Assembly (NCBI GenBank): GCA_902786205.1
Contig: CADABQ010000005.1
Span: 62,001-126,000 of the forward strand
Source of the DNA: an uncultured Lachnospiraceae bacterium
Lineage (GTDB): Bacteria > Bacillota > Clostridia > Lachnospirales > Lachnospiraceae
Reading direction: 5' to 3'
DNA length: 64,000 nucleotides
The translations under genes and the position numbers were made by a program. Below, one piece after another: positions 47,384 through 56,408 of the stretch. The notes under the pieces are model-generated. The model worked only from the letters and a program-made list of their open reading frames with translations, ran no database searches and was not told the origin of the DNA. The stretch's first letter is position 1. Each line of letters starts with the position of its first letter.

Positions 47384-49813
47384 TTAATAAGAATAGCTTT
47401 GTTCCTGGATAAAATTCCATGTTCCATCCGCATATCCCCAGTCTTTACAAATAGCTAACGCTGCAAATTTTGCAGGTACCTGATAACTTTCCTTTACCTT
47501 TATGCTATAAATACATTTTTCAAAAGAAAATAATTTACTATGACGAAGTTTTATATTCTCCTCTATCATATCCATCGTACGATAAGTCTTCTGTGTTTGC
47601 TTCTCAAATAGTAAAAAAAGATTTAAATAATCCTCATAACCAATGGAAACACCTGCTACTTTTTTTCCTAATTTTTTTGCATAGTTTTGTATGGTAGCTT
47701 TTGAAATTGTAAAAATTGCAGAATACGGAAGTATAAATGTTTTTTTAGTTTTATAAAATGGTATTTTCTTTCCCTGCATTAGCGCAGCTACATCCACCAG
47801 ACTCTCCTCATATGCCCATACTGCTAAAATAGAAAATTGTGTAGCCCGAATCAATGGCTCTAAACTGGTAAAACCCACTAACGCGGCAGCTGTAGCATAT
47901 GCCATATTCATACCTTTGCTATCTGTTAATAAATAGGAGAAATTTATTACCGTCCGCAACAACAAAATACGATCAATCACCTGTGATAGATTCTTTTGAT
48001 CCGTAGCCTGCCCACACAAAATATACTCCTGTTCATAATCCAATGGTATTTTTTCAAAACGCTCCTCTTCACTAACAAAACTTTGAAAATATTCCTTGAT
48101 GTAAGCTTGATATAACAACGTATTGGAAGCATCCTTTCCCAGATCAGAAACTCCATTTTTATCTGCAAACATATCTGTTAATGAACCAAATAATTTCTTT
48201 TTGTCTCCATTCGCTGCATACTTTCCAGTTTCAATATTTCCGACTGCTTTTATTTTGCCTTTGTACCTTTTAAAATAATAATCTGGATTGGAGATGCTCT
48301 TTTGGGATACTTTTTTTCCTTGTGGCAAAGTTACACTTAATACCGCATCCTGCATTCCACCTAAAATATCCATGGGATCCTTTGCATCTGCATCGGAAAT
48401 TTTTCCATAGGAAAAGCATAAGGATTGTATACTATATCCTTTTAAATCTTCCAAGCGCATACGAATGGCATCTCTTTTTTTCTCATACGCTTCTGGTGTA
48501 CTGCCAACATTCTTTTCTAATTCTTTGTTTAATGCCTCTAATATACTTTTATTTTTTTGAAGCTGCTCCTTCATGGACACTGCCTGTTGGATCTTTTTAA
48601 TATCACCTTTTAAATCCGTTGCACTTTTTTTCAATGTTTTATATTGTTCTTTCGAAACACTATCCTTCTGACTGGAAAGTTTTTTATCATACCTGTTAAC
48701 CTTTGCTGTTACTTCTGGAATTTCCTTTTCTAACTTAGCAATCGTATTTAAAGATTCCTTGATTTTTTTTATTGTTCTGGAAACTTGTTTTTTTAATTTC
48801 TTTTGCTCTTGATTCACTTTTTTGATTTGCCCTTCTGTCGCAAGTTGTTCTTCCTTTGCCTTTTGCTCTTCCTTTTTTTTCTGTTCTTCTTCCTTCCTTT
48901 TTTCTTTTTCCGCCTTTTTGGGATCTTTTTCCAGTTGTTCTGTTTGTTTTTGCTGGCTTTTCTCCTCCTGCCTTTTTTGTTTTTCCTCTAATTGTTTCTC
49001 TTGTTTTAAAACATTACTTAAAATATCTTCTATATCTTTTAAAACAGCCGTTGCATTTATGTAATGTCCATTTGTTGACTGCCATACTTTTTCACTTGTA
49101 ATACCTACTGTTTTTTTCGTAGGATTTTCAATACATATCCTTTTTGCAAAATTGTCTTTTATTTTTATTTTTCCATTCGATGTAAATACCAGTCCATTTT
49201 TTCCACAAGAAATGCCATCCACCTGTTCCATCAGTTTTGTCATTAATTTTCCCGACTTTGAAAATGCCTCTTCCACTTCCGTCTCTTCTTCCATCGCCTT
49301 TGCAATCCCCTTGCTATCTTCCACAATACCTAAATGAGATAAAGCAGATTTTATTCCTTCCGCTGATACTTCATATTTCATATATTGTAATACCTGGTCT
49401 GTTACTGGATTTCCCTTATAATCGGTAGCTCGAATTGCAGAATCTACCTGCACAGAATCCATACCCATCCGGTATAGATCAATCCCTTTTTCTAAAACAC
49501 TCTGATTCTCAGAAGACGTAGCTAATGCGGTTTCCATATATTTCTTTAGTTGTTTTTCAAGTTTTCGATACTCTAACGTATCAGATTCCACACCTTTATC
49601 CATAAAAAACAAACGATACTCGTCATACAATGGCTTATAATACTCGGTTAATACTGCATCCATACTACCTTTCAGACAGCGTTCCATCTGTAGGGACGCT
49701 GTCTGTACTCTGGCATTTTCCAAACATGCAGCAATAACGGATAAAATAACAAGCAAAATCATAGATAAAAATACAGTAATACTTCCCCTTGTTTTTCCGG
49801 TTCTCCAATACAT
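47384..49813 (-). CDS. TadG-like/DUF5702 protein with long coiled coil
   Basis: 809 residues. The start is the ATG at 49813 (AAGGAG six bases upstream); an upstream ATG at 49900 overlaps flp and adds non-conserved residues. N-terminal GSITVFLSMILLVILSVIAACLENARVQTASLQMERCL is the anchor typical of TadG/DUF5702 proteins. A Lys/Glu/Gln-rich coiled coil follows (about 262-450). C-terminal domain includes a hydrophobic NFSYLLTDSKGMNMAYATAAAL region. Probably builds or scaffolds the pilus on the cell surface. Confidence 0.75.
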   Translation of the reverse strand: MYWRTGKTRGSITVFLSMILLVILSVIAACLENARVQTASLQMERCLKGSMDAVLTEYYKPLYDEYRLFFMDKGVESDTLEYRKLEKQLKKYMETALATSSENQSVLEKGIDLYRMGMDSVQVDSAIRATDYKGNPVTDQVLQYMKYEVSAEGIKSALSHLGIVEDSKGIAKAMEEETEVEEAFSKSGKLMTKLMEQVDGISCGKNGLVFTSNGKIKIKDNFAKRICIENPTKKTVGITSEKVWQSTNGHYINATAVLKDIEDILSNVLKQEKQLEEKQKRQEEKSQQKQTEQLEKDPKKAEKEKRKEEEQKKKEEQKAKEEQLATEGQIKKVNQEQKKLKKQVSRTIKKIKESLNTIAKLEKEIPEVTAKVNRYDKKLSSQKDSVSKEQYKTLKKSATDLKGDIKKIQQAVSMKEQLQKNKSILEALNKELEKNVGSTPEAYEKKRDAIRMRLEDLKGYSIQSLCFSYGKISDADAKDPMDILGGMQDAVLSVTLPQGKKVSQKSISNPDYYFKRYKGKIKAVGNIETGKYAANGDKKKLFGSLTDMFADKNGVSDLGKDASNTLLYQAYIKEYFQSFVSEEERFEKIPLDYEQEYILCGQATDQKNLSQVIDRILLLRTVINFSYLLTDSKGMNMAYATAAALVGFTSLEPLIRATQFSILAVWAYEESLVDVAALMQGKKIPFYKTKKTFILPYSAIFTISKATIQNYAKKLGKKVAGVSIGYEDYLNLFLLFEKQTQKTYRTMDMIEENIKLRHSKLFSFEKCIYSIKVKESYQVPAKFAALAICKDWGYADGTWNFIQEQSYSY

Positions 49814-49823
49814 GTTTTTCTCC

Positions 49824-50075
49824 TTAATAACCTCCGCTGATAGATACTTTCTTGTTTGCTTCCGTAGAATCCGATTTAATCTGTTTAAACGCATTCTCAA
49901 TAATTTTAGTTACCTGTTTTCGGAATATGCAAACAATTCCAACTAAAATAACTAAGATCAAAATAATCTCGACGCTACCCATTCCATCTTCTTCTGCCCA
50001 AAAATTTTTCCATGCTTGTTTTATATTCCCAAGCATTTCTCTCTTGTTTTCTTTCCATTCTGTTAATTTTTTCAT
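49824..50075 (-). CDS. Flp-type pilin
   Basis: 83 residues. Short basic leader then EEDGMGSVEIILILVILVGIVCIF, a type IV-class prepilin segment with Gly-Ser-Val-Glu processing site and Glu at +3/+5. C-terminal ~30 residues are polar. Matches Flp1-like pilins of Firmicutes Tad loci. Likely processed by the TadV-like peptidase at 54753. Confidence 0.85.
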   Translation of the reverse strand: MKKLTEWKENKREMLGNIKQAWKNFWAEEDGMGSVEIILILVILVGIVCIFRKQVTKIIENAFKQIKSDSTEANKKVSISGGY

Positions 50076-50099
50076 TTTCTCTCTCCTTTTTTGTTTTTG

Positions 50100-50159
50100 G
50101 TAACAGTTCAGTTAAAAAACATTTTGGTACTTTATAAATAACCTTGGCTGAACTGTTAC
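50100..50159. repeat. Family A element, minimal copy (A5)
   Basis: 60 bases between GTAACAGTTCAG and CTGAACTGTTAC, little more than the two inverted ends plus ACATTTTGGTACTTTATAAATA. It lies between tadC and flp. Confidence 0.8.
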
Positions 50160-50240
50160 ATTTTTCTAGATACTTTTTATAGATTCACTCTATCGTTTCC
50201 AGTAGTTTTTTACGCCCCTCTGCAAGGGCAAGTAAGTTTT

Positions 50241-51722
50241 TTAAATGGACTGAAATGCTGGCGCCATTATAATCAACAGAACCAATATCAACATAATCAT
50301 CATTGGAGCTAATAATTTAGTACCAGCCTCTTCTGCCAGCCTTTTTGTCATTTGTTTTCGATTTTCAAACGCATCCATCGCCTCATATTCCAAAATTTCT
50401 ACCAATCCCTTGGAACCTTTTCTTAAATTCTGTCCTAGTAAAGTAGAAAATTTTAAATATGGCATTAATTTTGCGCGCTGTCCAAAGTGTTCAAATGCTA
50501 CCATTTCTGTCACCCCATTTGTCATCTCTGTCCAAGTCTGCCCCCACTCCTCGTAGGCAAAACGCTTTTCTTTTTTTCCCTCCTCTCTCTTTTTCCGATA
50601 CTCCGTTGCAATTTTTCCCCATGCGGTACTAACAGTCATGCCAGCACTTAACAATAATGTAAATTTGTTAATCAATTCCGGATAATCTACAAGCATTTCT
50701 TCCTCACGTTTTCCTACTTTTTTCTTTAAATCTTGTGAAAAACTATTCCATAACAAAACTGCCATCAATATGGTAAATAAAAGAAGCATGCCACCAAAGC
50801 TCTTTTTCTTTGGTTCCGTATAAGTTACCTGTTTCCCATAAATCGTCTTTGGTAGTTCTATTTTCTTATCCGACCCATTCTTTTGGGAAACCTCTTCCAT
50901 GGTTTCATTTATTGCATTTTTCCACTCTTCCTGTGTCATAGTCTCCGACGGATGCACTAAAACGGAAAAATTCATTTCTTCTGTTGTCTCTCCATAAACC
51001 AATGTAGCCGTAAGCTCACAACTTTCTACGTTCTTTAACGATGCATTATGAAGCACTCCATTCTCCTCAATTACACTGTCATTCCAACTATTCCATCTAA
51101 CAAAAATAGCGCTATCTGGAATTGTATTCATTAAATTTAATGCAGTGTAAATTTCCTGCTCATTTTTATTCTTTCCTAAATAATGCTCCTGAACATAACA
51201 TTTTGCCTGTTCCATTTTCTTGGAAAGCTCTCTCTCTGTATAATTTTGTTCCGGAATTGCAATTTCTACTTCTTCCTGCTCCTTCCCATCCGTATCCACA
51301 GCAACGGTCACCTGTCTACTCCCCTCACCCACCGCCTGCCGTTCTAAATATCTATTATTCTGTATATTTTTCACACGTTCTCCCGTAACTTCAAGCAGAA
51401 AAAGCATGACCATACTTCCAAAAAATATTACAAACAAAATGGACAACTTTTTACACCAATATAAAATCTGTACATCCGATATATTTTCTCCAATATGAAG
51501 CTGTTTTAACATCTCCTTCTCTTCCTTTTTTTTCTGAAGTATGCTATACAACCTTGTTCCACTGAGCAAAAACAAGCACATAGGATACAGCATGCGAAGG
51601 GGATGTTCTTTAGAAGAAAGTTGTTTCACATATTCTTTTTGATAATTTTTTGTTTTCATATACAAAATAATCATTACCAGCACTCCAACTATACTCAACA
51701 CACAAAACAACACTTTTCCCAC
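50241..51722 (-). CDS. tadC: TadC-like type II secretion F protein, enlarged
   Basis: 493 residues. The T2SSF domain is in the C-terminal third (about 335-493; DYPELINKFTLLLSAGMTVSTAW, final helix LLAPMMIMLILVLLIIMAPAF). Before it are membrane helices near 3-21, 46-61, 93-112 and 307-325. Between 113 and 306 is a large extracytoplasmic or cytoplasmic domain not part of standard TadC. TadB and TadC form the inner membrane platform of the pilus. Confidence 0.8.
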   Translation of the reverse strand: MGKVLFCVLSIVGVLVMIILYMKTKNYQKEYVKQLSSKEHPLRMLYPMCLFLLSGTRLYSILQKKKEEKEMLKQLHIGENISDVQILYWCKKLSILFVIFFGSMVMLFLLEVTGERVKNIQNNRYLERQAVGEGSRQVTVAVDTDGKEQEEVEIAIPEQNYTERELSKKMEQAKCYVQEHYLGKNKNEQEIYTALNLMNTIPDSAIFVRWNSWNDSVIEENGVLHNASLKNVESCELTATLVYGETTEEMNFSVLVHPSETMTQEEWKNAINETMEEVSQKNGSDKKIELPKTIYGKQVTYTEPKKKSFGGMLLLFTILMAVLLWNSFSQDLKKKVGKREEEMLVDYPELINKFTLLLSAGMTVSTAWGKIATEYRKKREEGKKEKRFAYEEWGQTWTEMTNGVTEMVAFEHFGQRAKLMPYLKFSTLLGQNLRKGSKGLVEILEYEAMDAFENRKQMTKRLAEEAGTKLLAPMMIMLILVLLIIMAPAFQSI

Positions 51723-51725
51723 CTC

Positions 51726-52469
51726 CTATAAATGAATATCTGTAATTTTCCGCATCATACAATATGCTCCGGCATAAATCAGCAAAATAATAGTCATAAA
51801 AACAACACCAAAGATATTATGATACAATTGATCTAGAAACCCTGGCGAAGCAATCCACATATAAAGAATGATACCAAATGGAACAATCGACATGATCGTT
51901 GCCTCCAACTTTTTTTGTGTAATCATTGTTTCCATTTCTCGCTGAATTTCTAATCTTTCTTCAATATTTTTGCCTGTCTTTCGAATGATTTTCATAATGT
52001 CTCCACCAGTACGTTTAGCTGTCTGAAAGATTTCTGCAAAATTCTCGATATCCTCAACTTCCGTTCGAACAGCCAAGTCCATCAATGCCTCTTCCACTGG
52101 TCTGTTCATGGATATTTGATTACTAATCCAGGAAAATTCCTGAATAATGTCCGCATCCATCTCATACATCAGTGACAAATCTCTTATTGCCTCACGAAAG
52201 GCATTTTCAATAGAATAACCTGCATTCAATGCCGCAGAAAGGCTTAAAATTCCCTGTTTAAATTGTTGATTCAATTCCCATTTTCGTTTTTTTACCTTTT
52301 CTTTTTCCTGTAATCGCAGAAAAAGAATTGCCCCAGGTGCAAATAATAAAATTGCAAAAATACTTTTGTAAAACAGCCAGGCTATCGTGCTTGTAATAAA
52401 GAAGCCCATCAACATAATTTTAATTTTTTCTGTTCCTCTTGCCCTATACTGTCCATAATTGGTTGCCAT
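51726..52469 (-). CDS. tadB: TadB-like type II secretion F protein
   Basis: 247 residues. T2SSF domain QQFKQGILSLSAALNAGYSIENAFREA and TAKRTGGDIMKIIRKTGKNIEERL, with membrane helices at both ends. Platform partner of TadC; three bases separate the genes. Confidence 0.87.
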   Translation of the reverse strand: MATNYGQYRARGTEKIKIMLMGFFITSTIAWLFYKSIFAILLFAPGAILFLRLQEKEKVKKRKWELNQQFKQGILSLSAALNAGYSIENAFREAIRDLSLMYEMDADIIQEFSWISNQISMNRPVEEALMDLAVRTEVEDIENFAEIFQTAKRTGGDIMKIIRKTGKNIEERLEIQREMETMITQKKLEATIMSIVPFGIILYMWIASPGFLDQLYHNIFGVVFMTIILLIYAGAYCMMRKITDIHL

Positions 52470-52517
52470 ATTTTTCTCCTTTCTTTTTTATTTTTTATAG
52501 ATAAAACAGCTCTCCCA

Positions 52518-53741
52518 TCAACCAACTTTCATTCCAGCCCTTTGCAATTTTTCTGTTTGTTGTAAGGTATATTCCGTAGGACGTAACCTCCCTAACACAT
52601 GTCCATTTGCATCCTCTCCTTCTTCTACAAATTGATAAAGGGGTTGCGTTACAATTCTCCCTCCCTCTACCTGTAAAACCTCTACAATCTGTAACACTCT
52701 ACGACTTTTATCACGCAATCTTCCCAAATGCACAATAATTTCAATAGCAGAGGCAATCTGTCTTCGAACCGCCTCTAACGGGATATCCATTCCCATAAGA
52801 ACTAACGTTTCTAATCGTGACAACATATCCTCCGGTGAATTTGCATGCCCCGTACTCAAAGATCCGTCGTGCCCAGTGTTGAGCGCCGTTAACATATCAA
52901 TTGCTGCAGCATCACGTACCTCCCCCACGATTATTCTGTCCGGCCTCATACGTAACGCACTTTTTATCAAATCTCGAATAGTAATTGCATTTTTTCCTTC
53001 CACATTGGCATTTCGTGTTTCTAGTTTTACTAAATTGGGAATTTTCTTGATCTGTAATTCCGCAGAATCTTCAATCGTTATGATTCGCTCATCCTTTGGA
53101 ATTGCATTGGATAGAATATTTAGAAATGTGGTCTTACCAGAACCGGTTCCACCACTGATAAATACATTCATTCTCGCTTTGACAAGTTGTTCCATAAACT
53201 GTGCTGCCTCTTTTGTTATGGACCCCATTGCAATCAATTGCTCCATATCCATTGCTTTCTCTGGAAATTTTCGTATGGTAACAATCGGACCATTATTTAA
53301 TGCAATTGGTGGCAATACCACATTTACACGAGAGCCATCTTCCAAACGTGTGTCTACAATAGGGGAGGCTTCATTTACCACTCGATTTGCTTTCGATACA
53401 ATTTGCTGCACAACATCCTCTAATTTTTCCTTACTAGAAAAAGTCTTATGCCAACGTCGTATCTTACCTCCCTGCTCAATGAAAATATCATCCGCTCCAT
53501 TTATCATAATTTCTGTAATACTTTTATTTTCCACCAAATCTTGTAATACATCAAACCCTCGTAAACTATGGAATACATCGCGATGCAATTGCACTTTTTC
53601 CCACACCGTGTTTCCTTTACATTCCTCCCTTTCTGCAATTTCCTTATCAATTAATTCTCTTATTTCTTCATCTGATGTATCCTTTGCCAAATCAATTTGC
53701 TCCACTACACTTTTACGAATTTGCTCCTGTAGTTTTTTCAT
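52518..53741 (-). CDS. tadA: TadA/CpaF-type pilus assembly ATPase
   Basis: 407 residues. Walker A GGTGSGKT (197-204), Walker B RPDRIIVGEVRD and the His box GHDGSLSTGHANS. The ATG at 53741 forms an ATGA overlap with the tadZ stop and has AAGGAG upstream, so it is preferred over 53765. Powers pilus assembly. Confidence 0.94.
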   Translation of the reverse strand: MKKLQEQIRKSVVEQIDLAKDTSDEEIRELIDKEIAEREECKGNTVWEKVQLHRDVFHSLRGFDVLQDLVENKSITEIMINGADDIFIEQGGKIRRWHKTFSSKEKLEDVVQQIVSKANRVVNEASPIVDTRLEDGSRVNVVLPPIALNNGPIVTIRKFPEKAMDMEQLIAMGSITKEAAQFMEQLVKARMNVFISGGTGSGKTTFLNILSNAIPKDERIITIEDSAELQIKKIPNLVKLETRNANVEGKNAITIRDLIKSALRMRPDRIIVGEVRDAAAIDMLTALNTGHDGSLSTGHANSPEDMLSRLETLVLMGMDIPLEAVRRQIASAIEIIVHLGRLRDKSRRVLQIVEVLQVEGGRIVTQPLYQFVEEGEDANGHVLGRLRPTEYTLQQTEKLQRAGMKVG

Positions 53742-54739
53742 ACTATATTCTCCTTTTTCATCCATGCCTTTACTGCATTCCCAAAATTTCCTTGACTAAT
53801 ATACTCTATACTGGAATACTGCTCCTGTATTCTTGGTACTACAACAGAACTTCTTTTCTTCTTTATAACATCCCATTCTGATTCTGATAAACTTTTTGCC
53901 CATACTGGCATACTATCTTTTTCCTCCTCGAAAACAGGTTCCAGAATTCTGTCACATCGCTTGCATACATTCCACATTGCTTGATTTACCAAAGAAATAT
54001 CATATAGAATCACATCATAATTGGAATATTGCTCAAGTGCCGTCAATAACTTTTCCATTTGCTCCGCCTTCATTGCCTGCAAATCCAAATAATGCTCCGG
54101 TCCACAAAGATAAGCTGTATTTCCTACACTTTCCACCATAGCTGCCAATTTAATATCTAAATCTGCATACCCTTGTATAATGTAATACACTAATTGGGAA
54201 ATTCCCTGTCCAGTCCTATATTGCATCCATGGATAATTCTTTGAAAACGGCTCTAAATTTACAATCAATACTTTTTGTTGCTTTCCAAGCAAATGTCCCA
54301 ACACCATTGCAAGTGTTGTTTTTCCAATTCCTCCATAAGGAGAAAAAACACCATATTGCCTTGCAACATGACTCTTTTTAGGCAAATACATACAGGCACT
54401 TTCTTTTCCCTCCTCTGAACAGATTTGAAATACCTCTTTTAAAATCTGTCCCGCAGATTGAAACTTATAGATACAACTTTCCTCATTATCTGTAGCAGCA
54501 CCCTTTGTATCTGTCAGTAAAATAATTTTCCTGCACTTCTCCTTTAATTGCATACAGTTACTTTGTTCCGCTGCCAACAAAACTGTAACCTCTGTTTTCT
54601 CCATATACTCCAGTAATGCCTGTTTCTTCGTAAAAACACGTATTTTATAGGGAAACTCCTGTTTATCCTCTACAAAATTCAAAAATAAATTGGCATATTC
54701 ACTCTCCGGTTCTAAGATTGCTAATACTCTTTCTGACAT
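53738..54739 (-). CDS. tadZ: TadZ/CpaE-like localisation ATPase
   Basis: 333 residues. N-terminal receiver-like domain (1-115), then a ParA/MinD-type ATPase with deviant Walker A in VFSPYGGIGKTTL (131-143). Such proteins place the Tad machine in the cell. Overlaps tadA by four bases. Confidence 0.85.
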   Translation of the reverse strand: MSERVLAILEPESEYANLFLNFVEDKQEFPYKIRVFTKKQALLEYMEKTEVTVLLAAEQSNCMQLKEKCRKIILLTDTKGAATDNEESCIYKFQSAGQILKEVFQICSEEGKESACMYLPKKSHVARQYGVFSPYGGIGKTTLAMVLGHLLGKQQKVLIVNLEPFSKNYPWMQYRTGQGISQLVYYIIQGYADLDIKLAAMVESVGNTAYLCGPEHYLDLQAMKAEQMEKLLTALEQYSNYDVILYDISLVNQAMWNVCKRCDRILEPVFEEEKDSMPVWAKSLSESEWDVIKKKRSSVVVPRIQEQYSSIEYISQGNFGNAVKAWMKKENIV

Positions 54740-54752
54740 TTTTATCCTACCT

Positions 54753-55289
54753 TTATCCCTTTTTATTTTCTGCTATAATACCTATTACATATGCAATTCC
54801 CATAGGAACGGCAAAAGGTATTATCGTACTTTCATCTTCTCTGTCCATTTCATAAATTTGAATACTTCTTCCTGCTACTACTATATAGAAATAACTTGCG
54901 AGATACCGCAAACGAGAAACTAGATTTCGATGTCGCAACATCTTACCTACAGAATAAATTGCGCCTATGAACAAGGCAATCACGAAATATTTGATACTAA
55001 ATTGTATTCCATGCATTCCACTAACCATTATAAATAACTTAATATCTCCAGCTCCAAACATACGGAGAAGAAATAGTGGCGAAAGTATAAGCCCTGTCAG
55101 AATGATACTAATAGAATAAATAAAGATTCCCTTCCAACCATATAAATCAATCTGTTTTAATAAACCTAATGCAAAACCAGTAAAAATAACCCAGTTTGGT
55201 ACTCGATAATATCGATAATCATAATACATGGCGATACAAAATAGTAAGACTACTACCATTTCCATTCCAATTCCACTCACCTCCAACAT
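54753..55289 (-). CDS. tadV: Prepilin peptidase (A24, TadV-like)
   Basis: 178 residues, about six membrane helices. Catalytic aspartates: Asp24 in MYYDYRYYRVPNW and Asp82 in MFGAGDIKLF (the GxGD motif). Cleaves the Flp leader. Start uncertain: ATG at 55289, or at 55265 with GGAGGTG upstream. First gene of the Tad run. Confidence 0.88.
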   Translation of the reverse strand: MLEVSGIGMEMVVVLLFCIAMYYDYRYYRVPNWVIFTGFALGLLKQIDLYGWKGIFIYSISIILTGLILSPLFLLRMFGAGDIKLFIMVSGMHGIQFSIKYFVIALFIGAIYSVGKMLRHRNLVSRLRYLASYFYIVVAGRSIQIYEMDREDESTIIPFAVPMGIAYVIGIIAENKKG

Positions 55290-55306
55290 GCCATTTATTG
55301 TCCATC

Positions 55307-55334
55307 AAAAAAGGGCTGTCCGAAAACATGCCCT
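55307..55334 (-). terminator. Terminator between bofA and Tad locus
   Basis: Minus strand GGGC.TGT pairs with ACAGCCC and is followed by TTTTTT. Separates bofA-like transcription from tadV. Confidence 0.7.
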
Positions 55335-55488
55335 AGTTTACTTCAAAAAAAATCGATAGTCAACCCCATTCAAATAATTTTATAAATTGTTTATTTTCCC
55401 TTATTTATGGCGATTCTTAGGTAATAACTTCAAACACAAGCCTGCCACAGTATGTGACAGAAAGATTATAAAAAATGTATAAAATCTT

Positions 55489-55676
55489 GTAACTATTCAG
55501 GATGTGCCATTCACAAAATGCCAGAATATACATATTGGCTAAAAATATAAACTTTGGCTGGGCATTTTGTTCATGACGCTGTTACCAGCTATGAACTCAT
55601 ATGTGCAAATTGCACTTCATGAGCAAGCTCTCACGTACAATTTGCACATATGGGTTCGCACCTTCTGAACAGTTAC
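55489..55676. repeat. Family A-like element (A6)
   Basis: About 188 bases between GTAACTATTCAGGATG and TTCTGAACAGTTAC. The inside has CCAGAATATA and AAAAATATA segments of family A and a separate hairpin (CATATGTGCAAATTGCA/TACAATTTGCACATATG). It ends nine bases past the bofA-like stop. Confidence 0.7.
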
Positions 55677-55684
55677 AAAATCTT

Positions 55685-55954
55685 TTATATCCATAACAGA
55701 ATACCCTCACACGCATAAAGCAAAACAACACCAGGTATACCTAAAAAGGCAGAGCAAGTAAGTGTAACAGGATTTAAACCTACTACAGTATCATACCCCC
55801 ACTGTCCCAACAAAAGATTCATACCATAAATCAATACGCATCCCACACATGCCCGCACCAGAAAACGAAACAAAAATTCCAATCTCCTGGCACATACAAT
55901 CGTTCCGACTAATGCAGTAACCCCTACAATACAAACACTTCCCACTTCAACCAT
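55685..55954 (-). CDS. BofA-family protein (pro-sigma-K processing inhibitor)
   Basis: 89 residues with two or three hydrophobic helices. The C-terminal GLNPVTLTCSAFLGIPGVVLLYACEG closely fits the BofA signature. In Bacillus, BofA holds back SpoIVFB. Position upstream of the Tad locus is not the usual recR-adjacent place. The function may have diverged. Confidence 0.8.
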   Translation of the reverse strand: MVEVGSVCIVGVTALVGTIVCARRLEFLFRFLVRACVGCVLIYGMNLLLGQWGYDTVVGLNPVTLTCSAFLGIPGVVLLYACEGILLWI

Positions 55955-56408
55955 CTTATATTTCTCCCTACTTTCTGATCCTCTTCTAATATTTGCGAAA
56001 CTCTACTTTTTTACTTTATGTATAAGGTTCACATATTCATCATCCCTTCTTTACTACTCTATGCATTGACAAATTATACTATTCCACTTCTTTATGAATC
56101 CCTTACTTTTTTTGCATCCCTTTTGTCACAGGATGGACATAAAAAAGTAGTATACTTTAATAGAAATGTATTTTTTGCTGTAAAACTTTAGGTAAGATTG
56201 AAAAAAATTAAGAAAGGACGCCACCATATCTCAATCTTTACAATATAAAATACGTGGCAGAAAATGTTACAAATATTTTGATATTGGGTACAAAAATATT
56301 TTGCATCCCTTTGATACCAAATTGCTTGGCACAATATACTTTCCTAAACAAACTTATATCGATCTTTTGCCCTTGATATCTTATTGTACATTTTCTTGGA
56401 AAATTATT
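55955..56408. other. Upstream region of the subtilase gene
   Basis: About 450 bases, AT-rich. A TATACT (about 56151-56156) lacks a good -35 box. Short AGATTGA...TCAATCT inverted repeat near 56197-56240. No gene seen. Confidence 0.4.

Noticed and set aside
52876-53799. 307-codon open frame on the plus strand
   Set aside because: Antisense to tadA, no ribosome binding site, composition follows the opposite gene's codons.
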